Shown here one piece after another: positions 1 to 12,454 of a stretch of DNA of 64,000 nucleotides. Origin of the DNA: Phyto melanocephala. Its lineage: Eukaryota; Arthropoda; Insecta; Diptera; Rhinophoridae. The DNA lies in NCBI GenBank assembly GCA_941918925.1, contig OW799237.1, forward strand, positions 8,351,201 through 8,415,200. Direction: 5' to 3'. A model generated the notes under the pieces. That model was given only the letters and a program-made list of their open reading frames with translations. It made no database searches and was not told the origin of the DNA. The translations under genes and the position numbers were made by a program. Numbering within the stretch: position 1 is the stretch's first letter; every line of letters starts with the position of its first letter.

Positions 1-1
1 A

Positions 2-187
2 AGTAATTCTAGTTCATCTGTGGATAATAAGATCAACCATTCAAGGCCTAACATAAATGACTTAAAAACATTGTCAGAAAATTTTAAGGAAGAGCAAGAG
101 AAATTGCAAAAAACCCGCAGTAGTAGTAAATATCATAAATATCGTAGTCTTTATGATGCACTTCGTGGAGATTATGTAAAATTTTAG
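2..187 (+). CDS. 3' end of an unidentified protein-coding gene
   Basis: An open frame enters from the left edge and ends at TAG (185-187), giving 61 residues with no start in the window. The peptide is hydrophilic, with serine/asparagine runs at the start (SNSSSSVDN), a charged stretch near the middle (KEEQEKLQK) and the C-terminus YHKYRSLYDALRGDYVKF. Its base composition is less AT-rich than the sequence that follows, and a canonical AATAAA lies at 260-265, about 75 bp past the stop. Both fit the last exon of a plus-strand gene. I do not recognise the family. Lack of a start and of other exons limits confidence. Confidence 0.6.
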   Translation, partial: SNSSSSVDNKINHSRPNINDLKTLSENFKEEQEKLQKTRSSSKYHKYRSLYDALRGDYVKF

Positions 188-1834
188 TCAATATTCGTTA
201 ATCCTGTTTCTGTTATAATTTTTATTTATATATTTTAGTTGTATATTAATATAGTTCAAAATAAATATATATTTGTTTTAAATAGTGTGTTAAAAAATAA
301 CGAATTAATTTAAACAACAAATAAGAAGAAAATAATCTCACCACTAGAGAGTTGTATTTTGTATATACATTATTTACATAAAATATTGCCAGATGTATTA
401 AACATTAAAAATAGACGTTAAATTAAAAATTATTAATTATTTTATTTTAAAAAATTGTTTCACAATTAAAAAATTCCTTGAATACTTCCATATTTTTTTG
501 GTTGAACCAGCACATAATGCGGTTACTATTAAGTCAGTTTTTTTTAGAAGAAATTGTATAAGATGTTTTGTAATTTTAACTAATTTGTTATTGAATTATA
601 TGTACTTCGTATTTAATTTATTTTTACATTATTATTCTGTTATATGTCTTTATGTATTGTTATTATTATTAGTATCTCCTCTAATAATGTTAAATTATAA
701 AAAAATTATTTTTTTCGATTTTCTAAAACCATTTTAATTTTGTTAGGTCTTTTATAACATAAGCAAAATATATTCAATGTGCATTACAGTGCATTGTTGA
801 GCCGGCTGCATTTTTGCTATTCCTATTTTATTATTTTGTGTGTTGATGAACGATAAAAAATATTTGATTTTATATAATATATGTATGTATATTTTATAAA
901 GTCGAAAAAAGAGAAGAAAAATGTAAAACATATAACAATAGTAATAGTAATAATAATATTTTATATTGGTTATTTCCGTAGTGCCTATTTTATATATTTT
1001 ACAATACCATAATAATGAAACAAAAAATAGAATGTAACTTTTAAGATATAAGTTTAAAAGAATTCTTGATAAAAGATCTTATATCAGACCACTCTCCTTT
1101 TTTTTTATTTGTGATTTTTTTTTCAAAAATAAATTTTGAATAAATTTTTTAAGTTTTTTGTTTTATAACATTATATGTATATAGAAAATTTTTTTATTAA
1201 AAAATCAGTTTTACAAAATTTGCTATTCATACAAATAAAATAAATAATTGCATAATTAACAAAAATTTGTATAGGTTCTATGTTCAAATAAAAACGTTCT
1301 ATATAATACTTATTTATTTTCTCTTTTAGACTCTTTTTAAAAATAATTTTTGAACTCATTAATGGAATATTTGTATATAAAATTTTTAAATAAATCTTCC
1401 TTCACAGAAAATAATTTATAGATACATATTGTTTAATATTTATAGAATATTTTATACTAATATATACATATGTTCCTTTAAATTAAACAAACATGGACCA
1501 TTTTAAAGCAATATGTTTAAGTTTTGGAAAAGAACTCAGGAAAATAAAATAATGTAAGTATTTCAAATAATAATCCGTTTTTTGCAGCAGTTTGATGTGT
1601 CATAAAACTTAAAATATTGAAATAGAGCTCTTAATTGACCGTTATGTACTAAAATTCAAAATTTCACCACTGCACTGTTGCGAGCGTTGCCGTACAATCT
1701 ATATTTATGTTATAAGTATGTTGATGAACCAGCTTGTACAACAAAACTGTCAAGCTTTTATATAAAATAACTTTTAAAATGTCACACTTCATATTAAGAG
1801 AACAAAATCAAATGAGCCATCTTTCATGTGGTAC
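188..1834. other. AT-rich intergenic sequence
   Basis: Apart from the AATAAA at 260-265, which probably serves the gene ending at 187, I see only AT-rich sequence with homopolymer runs. Short open frames here have no coding-like composition. Confidence 0.6.
260..265 (+). promoter_or_regulatory. Polyadenylation signal AATAAA
   Basis: Exact AATAAA about 75 bp downstream of the stop at 187. In this AT-rich DNA the hexamer is common by chance, so the position is the main support. Confidence 0.4.
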
Positions 1835-2022
1835 CATGGTGTAATTACATAAGGTGATAGCGTAAAGGAGAGCAATTTTTGTCTCTCTTTTTTTATGTAT
1901 GGAGTTTGACAATCTCCGGAGTTGAAATCATTTTTTAAATATGCAGTTTGACATACCATACTCCAGAACGCAAAAAAATAATCAGCTGGGCTGGCACCGC
2001 CACCTTGTATAATTACACCATG
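1835..2022. mobile_element. MITE with CATGGTGTAATTA ends, copy 1 (8-bp target duplication)
   Basis: The 188-bp element has inverted ends: it starts CATGGTGTAATTAC and ends TAATTACACCATG, with AAGGTG/CACCTT just inside. It is flanked by the exact 8-bp direct repeat TGTGGTAC (1827-1834 and 2023-2030). It has no coding capacity. The interior holds TTTTTGTCTCTCTTTTTTTA and the motif CAGCTGGGCT. A second copy with a different 8-bp duplication lies at 41299-41482. An 8-bp duplication is typical of hAT (also P) transposons, so a non-autonomous hAT-like element is the best guess. Confidence 0.85.
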
Positions 2023-2030
2023 TGTGGTAC

Positions 2031-4203
2031 CACTTTTAAAATTAACTCACCAGTACAACTTTTTCTCCACTCTCCACCAAAAACAAAAGAAATTTCACCA
2101 CAAAACAGCTGGGTCATCGATGGCATTCAGCAGTCATTCGTACGTGTTGAAGAATTTCTTGCACTTCAAAAGAAAAAAAAAATTTATTTTTATGAAAAAA
2201 TTCAAAATTCTCTCGATAAAAAGATTATTGTTAGTTGCACAATTTGTGTGTAAACAAAACTCAATGATAAGTATTGTTTACTTACAGTAACAGCAAAAAC
2301 AGGTGTGTAGGTTAGATTTTGTGAAAGTTTTAGCCGCAATAAAAAAGTTCAATAATCCAGGGAAAGTGCATAAAAACGAACATAACGAAAGCTGCTTGAA
2401 ATTATTACATGTAAGTATAATAAAAAATGTAATTAATTAAGTTAAAAGACGATTCAACAAGTTATCAAAAGATTGCTCTTAATTCTTTTAAGTTTGCATA
2501 AATTCTTTTGGGAGGATGACTGGCTGATTGCCTAGATATTGTTGTAGGTAGAATAGTTTTAGTATATACATACATATGTATGTATATTCGCAAGTGTAAA
2601 TATTAAACATGCATACAAACGGAACAGATTTTTAAGCAATGAAAAATAAGCCAGTGCTGCTGTGATTTGGTTTTTAATTATTAAAAATTCGATAATTTCC
2701 TGCTACGAAATGTTTCTAAAATTTTCAAACAATGAATAAATAATAACAAGGAGGTTCGTTAGGTTTTGCAAAAAGAATTTTAACGGCAATTTTTTTTTTA
2801 AATGAGTACAATTTTCTATAAAAACAAAACAAAATCAAAAAAATAAATTAAAAATCCAATAGGTAGTATTTATAAATTTTTTAAGAGAAAAAAAAATAGT
2901 TTTTTCGGCAAAAATTTAAAATTTTTTCAGCCTGATTTTTAAAAACCTTAACAACCTGCTTTGTAATGCTGAACGTTTAATTTTAAAATATAAAAAAATT
3001 GCTAAATATTTATTGCGGGCTTTTGTATAAGGTCCATTATAAAATGCTTTTAAAATTTTGATACGAGTATTTTTATGAACAAGTTTTCCTTATAACTGAT
3101 AATTTCTTCATTTAATTATTAGATGTTAATTCTGTAAATATTTTTTTTTCATAATATTAATTTAATATTATTTATTAAAAATATTGTTAAAAATAATAGC
3201 TTTTAATAAAAATATAACAAAAAAATCATAATCTAGTTTACCAACACGCGTGCAAATTGGAAAAAGTACATAGGGTGATAGAAAACTGAAATATAAGAAG
3301 AAAAATTAAAGCGTTTAGGTTATTGAGTTATAGACCTCTGAAGTTTATATATATGTACATATGTATAAATATATAAATACGATTGTTATCATTTGGTGCT
3401 ATTTTGATTTTATAAAATAGCCTTTATAACATAGCCTTTGTACAGTTTTTTTTTTATTCTTTTAAACATAACCACAATATTTATTAAAAAATTATGGAAC
3501 TACAAAATTTTTTACAAAAACAATTTATAATCCAAAAACTCGTAATTTCTATTGTTTACAATATTAGTCTCAAATATCCCTTCACTTTGGCAACTCGTCT
3601 GTAATAACGCACATGAACACATACTTTTGAATGTGTCGAATTTGTATTTTATACTACTCTCGCCTTTCCAAATGGAAATCAAGACAGTACGCCCGAATTG
3701 CAGTTAGTAAGCAAAACACAAGGAATGAAAAATAAAGACCAGTCATAAGTATGTACTTAGTATATGTACTGAATATAAATGATTTAATTTTTTATATTTT
3801 AAAAGACAAAAATGGTTGTATCTATTTTCTGAAATTTAAAGTGCTGAGTATGCTAATTATCGTCACTCGAATGTGTGTGTGTGTTCTTAATATGTATATA
3901 AAACTGACCTTGATCCATATTTATTTCTTGATTGACTTGATTTATTAATAAGGTCTTGTCCCATATGAATAACCATCATAAATAACAATTTATTTATTTT
4001 ATTTCCCATATGACCTACCGTACTATAAAAAATAGTAAATAAATTAAAAAGTCTTAACAAAGTTTATTAAATTTTATTGTTTAGGGCTGATTTGTTTCAT
4101 TTGTAAACTTTTTTAAAGTTTCAGAATGAATTTGCTAAAACGATGGCTTTCTGTAAACAATATTATTATTTTTATTGTCTTTTTGAGTCGTTTTTTAAAA
4201 GAC
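2031..4203. other. AT-rich intergenic sequence, no gene seen
   Basis: Long A and T runs and short chance open frames. Nothing with recognisable protein similarity, inverted repeats of note or RNA-gene features was seen. Confidence 0.5.
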
Positions 4204-4206
4204 CTA

Positions 4207-4327
4207 CGGCGTTATGCATAATAAAAAACCGTGTGCTAACTAACAAGCTGATAACTTTTGAGTGGAAAAATTTCGATAAGGGAAATATAGTAGCTTGTTA
4301 TTTAGCACACAGTTTGTTATTACGCCG
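4207..4327. mobile_element. Short hairpin MITE with CGGCGTTATG/TTACGCCG ends
   Basis: A 121-bp inverted-repeat element. The left arm begins CGGCGTTATGCATAATAA and continues to GTGTGCTAAC-TAACAAGCT. The right arm is its imperfect reverse complement (AGCTTGTTAT-TAGCACAC ... TTATTACGCCG). The trinucleotide CTA flanks both sides (4204-4206 and 4328-4330), consistent with a 3-bp target duplication. PIF/Harbinger elements make 3-bp duplications, but the superfamily is inferred. An 89-codon frame crossing the element is probably fortuitous. Confidence 0.7.
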
Positions 4328-4330
4328 CTA

Positions 4331-5286
4331 CTGTTCCTCATCAAAAATAAAATTTAATAGTTCAGCGTCGGCTAGGGCACCGTTAAAACTTGTATTGTCT
4401 ACTTTAACATAGTTTTCAAAACTCGTGGATGAATGGGTCTGATAATTGAGCTGAATACATATTCATGCACCCGCACTTCTGAAGCAGTTATTAAGAGCAG
4501 TAAAATTGATATTTTTCCAAGCTTTTTCAATAAAAATAAATAAAAAACACAACAAAGAATTTTAATTTTTTTAATTTTAGTAACTGCTGATGATACTCAA
4601 GCAAACGTTTTTAATTTTAGTTTGTTTCAAAAAGAGAAACAAAATCACTTTAGAAGTGCAGAAAAACCAAACTTCAAATTGTAGAACGTTGGCGGGCAAG
4701 ATGTAATTTTTATAGAGAACAACGCATATACATAAACTAAAACAAATGATGTTTTATTTATTTTATATTTTGCATAAAACACAGCACATTCAAATATTTG
4801 AAGTTACAGATTGTTGAGCCAAAAAATTCAAATTATAGCGCTTTGGCGATCAATATGCCATTTAAATAATTTCAAATTACCTAGGGGACCAAATAACATA
4901 ATTCTTTTTTTTTTTTAATTATTAAAAGTTTTTCTAGGGACCTGGAAAAAAGTTCAAATTCACAATTTTAAAATTAGACTGTATATATTGTTCAATTCCA
5001 AAATTCACTTATTATATGAAAATGCCTTTGATATTTTTATATTATGCAGTTAAGAATAACCATTTGACAAAAAAATTAATTTTCGAAATTAATTTTTTAA
5101 TTTTCGAAATTAAGTTCGAATTTTCGTTTAAAAGCCGAAAATTTTCATAATTGCTTGCATTGTGCTGAATAATAAAAATTTAATTTTCTTAAAAATGTTT
5201 ATGTTCGAAAATTTAAATTTAATAATTACAACTTTATATAATTAATTTAACTTTATATAATTCTTAAATTACAATTTTATCTAAAA
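4331..5286. other. AT-rich intergenic sequence upstream of the tapas-like gene
   Basis: No open frame or repeat of note. It may contain the promoter and noncoding first exon of the downstream gene, whose first coding exon starts right after a splice acceptor, but I cannot place them. Confidence 0.4.
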
Positions 5287-5357
5287 AAGGCGGGAAAATT
5301 TTTTATTTACATTTTATTTTATTTTTTTAAATGTAAACAAAAAAATTTTCCCGCCTT
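5287..5357. repeat. Palindromic hairpin AAGGCGGGAAAA ... TTTTCCCGCCTT
   Basis: Two arms of about 28 bp, 5287-5314 and 5329-5357, are near-perfect reverse complements around a 14-bp AT spacer. The outer 12 bp pair perfectly. It could be a tiny fold-back MITE. No target duplication was identified. Confidence 0.65.
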
Positions 5358-5419
5358 AAAAAAAAATGTTTTTTGAACAATTCTAATTTTTTAATTGTTA
5401 AAAATTTTAAAAACTTTCC

Positions 5420-5449
5420 CTGAAGAAGCTACCCAATGTGGTAGCGAAA
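5420..5449 (+). ncRNA. Degenerate hammerhead-like core (CUGAAGA-stem-GAAA)
   Basis: CTGAAGA (5420-5426), then one extra A, a perfect 6-bp stem GCTACC/GGTAGC with loop CAATGT, then GAAA (5446-5449). This matches the CUGANGA / stem II / GAAA order of a hammerhead core. Convincing helix I and helix III partners are not visible, so activity is doubtful. It shares its architecture, including the extra base, with the much better motif at 6167-6234. Confidence 0.35.
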
Positions 5450-5717
5450 TATCAGAAAATAAAATTAAAACTATTTTTTATTAAAGAAAAGTGATCTCAA
5501 GCTTAATAGAAAAAAACAACTACTTATATAAATTAAAAAGATCGAAAACAATCATTTATTATATTGTATATTATATTTAAAATTTCAATTTCGAAAATTT
5601 TAATTTTTTTAAAAATATTAAAAAATTGTTAAGTTTATAATCTTTAGGTTTATTTTATAATTTTCTAAAAAAATTTCTTTATATAAAATATATTTTTTAT
5701 AATTTACTTCCAGCACG

Positions 5718-8700
5718 ATGTCGAACAATTTCACCAAGCATCAAGAACTTAAACATATTGGTTCCATAGTTCGTGCTCTGGTGACATCACGTAAACCGCC
5801 CTGCTATTTACGCGATGTTTTACGGGAATATCCCGAAGTAGAAAGTAAACCTTTGCCTTTTAGAAGTATGGGCTATAAAACGGCACAAGACCTGCTCGAG
5901 GACACTGGAGAATTCTTTTTCAACAGCTGTGGCAGTGGAGATGTAAGTAATAATATTAAAATAATTTAATAAAACAATATTTTTTTAAATAAATAAATGT
6001 AAATGTATTACGAATATTAAAGAATATGAACATGTTGAATTATGAATTGTCATTTGATAGGTGAAATAAAAATTCAACAAATTTGAAAATTAATACTAAG
6101 ATTCACTAATTCAAATTTCATTGAATTGTAACATAAATAGGAAGTTTTAAGTTACATAGTAGTATACCGATAAAGAGTGCTGATGATGAAATCGTAGCTG
6201 ATTTCGAAAATGCATTCCACTCGGCTAATATCGGAAATAATTTTAGAAAGAATATACAATTTAATTAAATTTGAATTATAAAATTAAATGAAAGAATAAA
6301 TGATCTTAAGCCAAAATAAAAAATGGTTCACATTAAAAATGTAATATTTAGTAAAAGTTCGAATAAAATATAAAAAAAAATATATAATAAAATAAACATT
6401 TAAAACATTTGCTGTTTAATACATAGTGCATACAAACATTTGTGCTATAAAGATTTTAGTAATAGATTATCGACATTTATGTATGTTTGTATGTGCTACC
6501 GTTATTTATGTATGTATATACAATCGCCCAATATGTACTAAAATACAATATACAAATCTTTATGGATAAATATTTAGTATGATGCTTGCCTGCCTGCATG
6601 TTTTAATGCCATACATTTAGTTGTAATTTCAGTCATTCATTCACCCCCATTCAAAGATTTGATTTTTCGTTTTGTTATTTATTGCTGATGGTGCTGTTTT
6701 TTTGATTTCTCCTTCTTCTTTTATCAAAAACAAATATGCAATTGTTTATTTTCCTTTCTACGAATATGATTATAAATAGATTTTTTTTCCTCAAAATGTG
6801 TGTATATAAATAAAAATAAAAAAAATAAATAAAATTCAATGTGAAGATATACGTACTTACTTAATGTATCGAAACACATAGATATCTTCAGTTTTAATTA
6901 AGTTTTTGAAGAAAACGTTTGTAGTTTTTCTTTTTTTTTCTATATACTATATGATTGAAAAGTAATATTTTTTCTTGGGTATTTAAACAAAAATCTAGGT
7001 TGTTATAACGGCCAAATATAGCAAAAATACCGCTCACATTTCGTCTATGGTTAGAGGTCAAAAGTCTGCCAAATCTACACGTATTGCTCCTATGAAAGCT
7101 GTTAAGCAACCCTCTCGTATGCCTTTACGTTCGAATGGTTTTGGTGATCGTAATAACAACAGTTACAATAACAATCGTAGTGCTGCTGCTATTAGCAATC
7201 AACAAAAGCATTTTAATAATCAGTCACAACAACAACAACATCAGACAAATTATTCACAATCTTTGCAAAGACAAAAATCTTTAGGCAGTAGCAGTGGAGG
7301 CAGTAATAGCGCACAGGCCAAAGATTTGCGAGAAATGCTAAATTCCAAGAAAAACCTTAAGATAAATTTGAAACAGTCTGTAGTGCAGCAAAAATCTGCA
7401 ACAGCACAACAATCGCCATTAGCTAGTAAAGTTATACAGCCAAATCAGCAGCAAAATAAAGGAGCTCAACAGCAGCAGCAGCAGCAACAAAACAAACAAT
7501 CTGGATCAGTGCCACGAGCCATACTTGGTGCTCCGAAACAACAGCAACAACATAATAGAGAATCTCAAAATTCTACTGATGCTTTAAAAGCGGAAGTAAA
7601 ATCGCAACAACAGCAGCAGCAACAAAAGTCATCGGCCACAAACAATGTTGAAAAATCTTCATCGTCATCGTCATCATCAACATCGAGTTTAGAATCGAAA
7701 GTATTGAAACCACAACAAAGACTAAATGCCATGCAAAATAATCAACAGCCGCACCAAACACAGCAAGCAACAACAAAAGCTAAAACTAGTGGCAGTGATG
7801 CAGCTGCTGTGACCGCACCTGCAGTTAATCAATATATGCCAGCAGCGGCAGCTCAAGCAGTTCCTTTACAAATGAAAGCCAATGCCGCCTCTGGTATACA
7901 AAATCGTTTGAGAGTGTATGTTAAACCAGATTATCAAGCACAGGTTAGTTTAGTATAACTTTTACAATTTTATTTAAAGTTACGATTTATAAAAATTTAT
8001 TTCACAAGAATTTTTTTTTCTGCCAAACTTTTACTAAAATTTTATTGCTCGATAAAAAATTTCGGTGTTTAAAGGTTGACAGGTCTAAAAAAAATGCTTG
8101 CTCGACTTAGGTTACTGATCGCAGGCTCAATCATTACGTCATTATCGTATAGTGGAGGGTCAATGTAAGCGACATGCGAAACATTTAAAAAGTAAGAAAA
8201 CTAAGCTCAATGCCTCCTGCTGAATTTAGCCGCATACATTAGCCCTTCATTATTATTAAAAAAAATAAAATATCAGTAGTGCGACGTTGTTGAATTTCGA
8301 AATCAACTTTCAAAAATCAACGATTATTTGAAAATTTTAAATATTTTTCTTTTAATTTGATAATGTTCGAATAGTTTAACTTTGTAAACATTAAAAAAAT
8401 GTAAGCAATCATTATTTATTTATTATAACTTCTTAGTAATATAAAAACGAATTCACTTGAGTATTTCGAATTTCCAAAATAAAGTTTGAATTTTCGAACA
8501 TAACAAAAAGTGCGAATTTTTAAAATAGCATTTACAATCAGTTAAAATTTAACACGAAAATAAAATTTTAATTAAGAATGATATAAAAAATTAAAAAAAA
8601 ACAGAAGATATACTACGGAATTCCAGTCTTGAATAAAAAACCACAACATAGAAAAATATTATTTCTAAAAACTATTGTGTTTTAATATCTTAAAAAAACT

Positions 8701-11700
8701 ATAAATATCACAACAAAGTTTATTTTTTTTTTGCTGTTTTTCAGTCCATTTCCTACAATCACAAGTTCAGTAATGCACCTAAAATAGATTACAATGCTTT
8801 TCCCCATCATCAATTCAGTAATCAGCCCCAAAAGATGGATGCCATAGCGACTGTTATACAATATTGCTGTTCTAAAAACTATAAACCTCCCCGCTTTAAT
8901 GTGCTAAAAGACAAATTTTCACGTGGCACATATTCGTGCAGTTTGCAGGTCAACGATATTATTTTCTCCACATATCCCCATGAATATGAGACTGAGTATT
9001 TGGCAAAAGAGGCGTGCGCCAAGAAAGCATTGGAAAGGATAAACAATTTAGAAAAGAAACGACCACTACCCGCCTGCACTTTAACCGACAATGAGCTATT
9101 AGATAAACTCTATAACGAGATGTTGAATCATCCTCATGGGATATTCGCTAAAAACCTACCCGAAACATTTGAATCCACGTTTCAGCTGCAGCTGCCTGAT
9201 AATTGGTGGGCTTTATTGCAGACGTCGAGTTTGTTCACTACCGAAACTAATTTGGGAAAAGTGATTATATTTGCCAACAAGGACGCTGATAAGGACTCAT
9301 TAGCTCTGTCCACTGATGAAGCCATAAAGACCATACAAATCGATCCCATAGGTTTGCCCTGGTCCGATGAATATTGGGATATATTCATAACACATTGTAC
9401 CTCCACGGTTGAGATTTGGGGTCGTTTATTTGGTCAAAATTATAATGTACGTTTTAGTGCTTTAATAAACGACATTGAAGTTTATATGGCCACCAAAAAA
9501 GAACGACCCGTCTCAATAACTCGCAAAAATATCTATCTTGTGCACATTAACGAATCTTGGCATCGCGTAAGAGTTGAAGAGTTAGATAAGACTAAAGGTT
9601 GTGCTCTTTGTTTTTTTATTGATTTCGGTGATGCCGATTGGTTGGCCGTTGATCAATTGTACATTTGTGAAAGCCATTTTCTAAAACTCCCAGCACAAGC
9701 TGTGCCATTTTCTCTGTATGGTCTAGAGGATTTCGAGGGAAATCCTTATGCGCGCAAATGTTTGGATGATTTATTGCCCACCAAATCTTTGGTGGGACGT
9801 ATTTTCACCAAGGAAACCGATTTCTATGATACAAATTCAAAATGTAATGGTAAAATCCAAGTAGTATTATTCGACACCTCCACCCCCGAGGATCTTAATC
9901 TAAATCATCTGCTGATAAATACAATTTGTGGTGAGACAATGTTGCCGGAAATAAAACAAAGTACCTTAACCAATGTTATTGTAACACACATTAACGATAA
10001 AGGTGATATATATTTGCAAGTTAAAAGTCCTGAATTAAAGTATGTGCAAGTAAGTTTTAAAAGTGTGTTTTAGTTTTTTTTTTTTTTATTTTTTTTACAA
10101 AAAAAAAAGCAAAAGTGTCTACATGTATTTTTTGTCCTAACAGAGCCTTTTGCAACAAATTGTTGAATCAAAATTCAATAGCGATCAACATAAAATTTCC
10201 TTCGATGACCTAAAACGTTCCAACTTATTTTTGATTTGTGATGATGACGACGCCTCCGATATTAAATGGTATCGAGCTGCCTTGGCTGATGCGAATGTCC
10301 AACCTGACAATGATAGCTACCCAATGTATTATGTGGACAATGGTCGTACAAAATTCACAAATATTTCCAAAATATTTCTGCTGGAAAGTTTTAGCATGGC
10401 TTTGAGCAAATTTCCGGCTCAGGCTGTGAAAGTGAGACTACATAATATACCCGATATTACGCCTAATATTATAGGACGCATACGTGGCTTATTGCCAAGT
10501 GACTGTGAAGCTTTAGTAAGCTATTATATTCTTTATAAAAAATTATTATTATTTATTAACTTTGTCTATTCTCCTTAAAGGTAAGACTGTCTGTACCAGG
10601 TTCAAAGCCTTCTCTAGTAACAATTTATACTCGTCTAGAAGGCCCTGGTAATTTATGTACTATAAATGATGTGATACGTATAGAACACGAGTTAGAAGAG
10701 TGAGTTTATTAACATTTATGCCAATTATTCATTATTATTTTATTTTTAATTCCTTTCAGATGTTCCGATCTACTACAAGGTAGTTCTATAAACGATTCAA
10801 ATGCTGTCGCAAAATCTACTCAAGATGTTAACAAGAAAATATCTCACAGCACTAGTGGCTCCTCACTAGTCTCGCCAACAACACCCACTTCGAATCCATT
10901 TATTGATATAACGCGTGGCCTAACACTTACCAAAGTGCCAGGATCACCACAAAAATCCTTTGATCTTCCTAAACTTCAAAACTATACAGCTATACCAAAT
11001 TTAAATGAATACTTTGAAGTGCGCATAACAATGTCTGCTAATCCTTCAAACTTTACGGTATGTTTCTCTTTTAAGTAGAAATTTTTATTAAATAATTTCA
11101 CTTTTTTTCTTCATATTCTTAGATACAACCCTATAAGGACTATCCCAGTTTGAGAGCTTTAATGAAAGAATTGCAAGAGTTTTGTGAAAACAGTGATGAA
11201 TTTATACCCACGGATATGGTGGAAATAGGCGAAGCTTATGCTGCAAAAAATCCAGATGGTTTCTTTCATAGGCAAGTATAAATGGTGTTTAATTCTGACT
11301 GCTTAAATAACATAAAAGTATTGAACACTTTGATAAATACTCCATCTCTTGTTTCGAACTGTTTTCAACTAAATGGTAATTAGACTAGTACATACATGGT
11401 TTTTTAATAGTAAACTTCAAATTTCATAATTTTTTATATATATAAATTATTAAGCTATTTGTAAAAATAAATAGTCTGGCAGTCTTAAAATATTTTTTTT
11501 ATTTAACTTCTGTTAATTATTATTTAATGTATATAAATAATTTAATTACTGCTTAGCTGAATATCAGAAACTGTATAACTTAATACAGCTCAATACAAAT
11601 TTCTTCGATTATTATTTTTTTTTTTGTTTCTAGCAGCTTTAGATAGCTAATTTTACTTTAATTCAGCTAAAAAATAATGGGTAAAAATTAATAGATTCTA

Positions 11701-12417
11701 TTTGGAATCTCTACTAAAAGGATCAAAACCTAGCTGAATTAATAAAAAATAAAAATTTTGTAAAATTTTGTTGCTTTATTTTTAGCTGAATACTAAGTTT
11801 TAAATAATTTATGAAAAAAAGATACTTATGAAGCTATTCAGCTAGCTGAATATAAAAATTAGTACATATCACATACAAAATATGACTTCAAGCTATTTAT
11901 TACTTATAAGCATACGAATTATGCTTAACTGAAATCCTATTCAGATAGATGAATATGAAAATACTAGACTACTTGGAATTAAAAATATTTCAGTATTTAC
12001 TTTTCAGCTAGCTGAATAGTTTATAATAAAAAAAAATTCTGTTAAACAAGCTTAATAATCGAGTATTCAGCTAGCTGAATAACCAAACAATAAGAAATTT
12101 CTTTAAATTACCTAAAATCAGAAATTCTAGAACAAGCGCACTCATACCTTTTAATTTAATTATATGTATAAGTTTAACTTTAAACGAAATTTTGAATAAA
12201 TTTATTGAAAATGTTTTTTTATCTTATTTATTTTAGAGTTACGGTTGTTAAAAAATGTAATGACATCATGCATGTATCATTTTGTGATTTCGGTGATATA
12301 GTCACTTTAGATAGTAGTCAATTGAAGACGTTGCCATTGAAATTCCGTCAGTTACCCAAAATGGCCATACAAGCCAAGCTTTATGGTAAGTGCTTTTTAA
12401 ATTTTTTATTCTATTGA

Positions 12418-12454
<37 letters not shown>

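Noticed and set aside
4583..4610. CTGATGA at 4587 as another hammerhead core
   Set aside because: No stem II or GAAA follows at the right distance. The same holds for CTGATGATG near 44331.
7573..7776. 67-codon minus-strand frame
   Set aside because: Antisense of the Gln/Ser-rich linker exon of the tapas-like gene.
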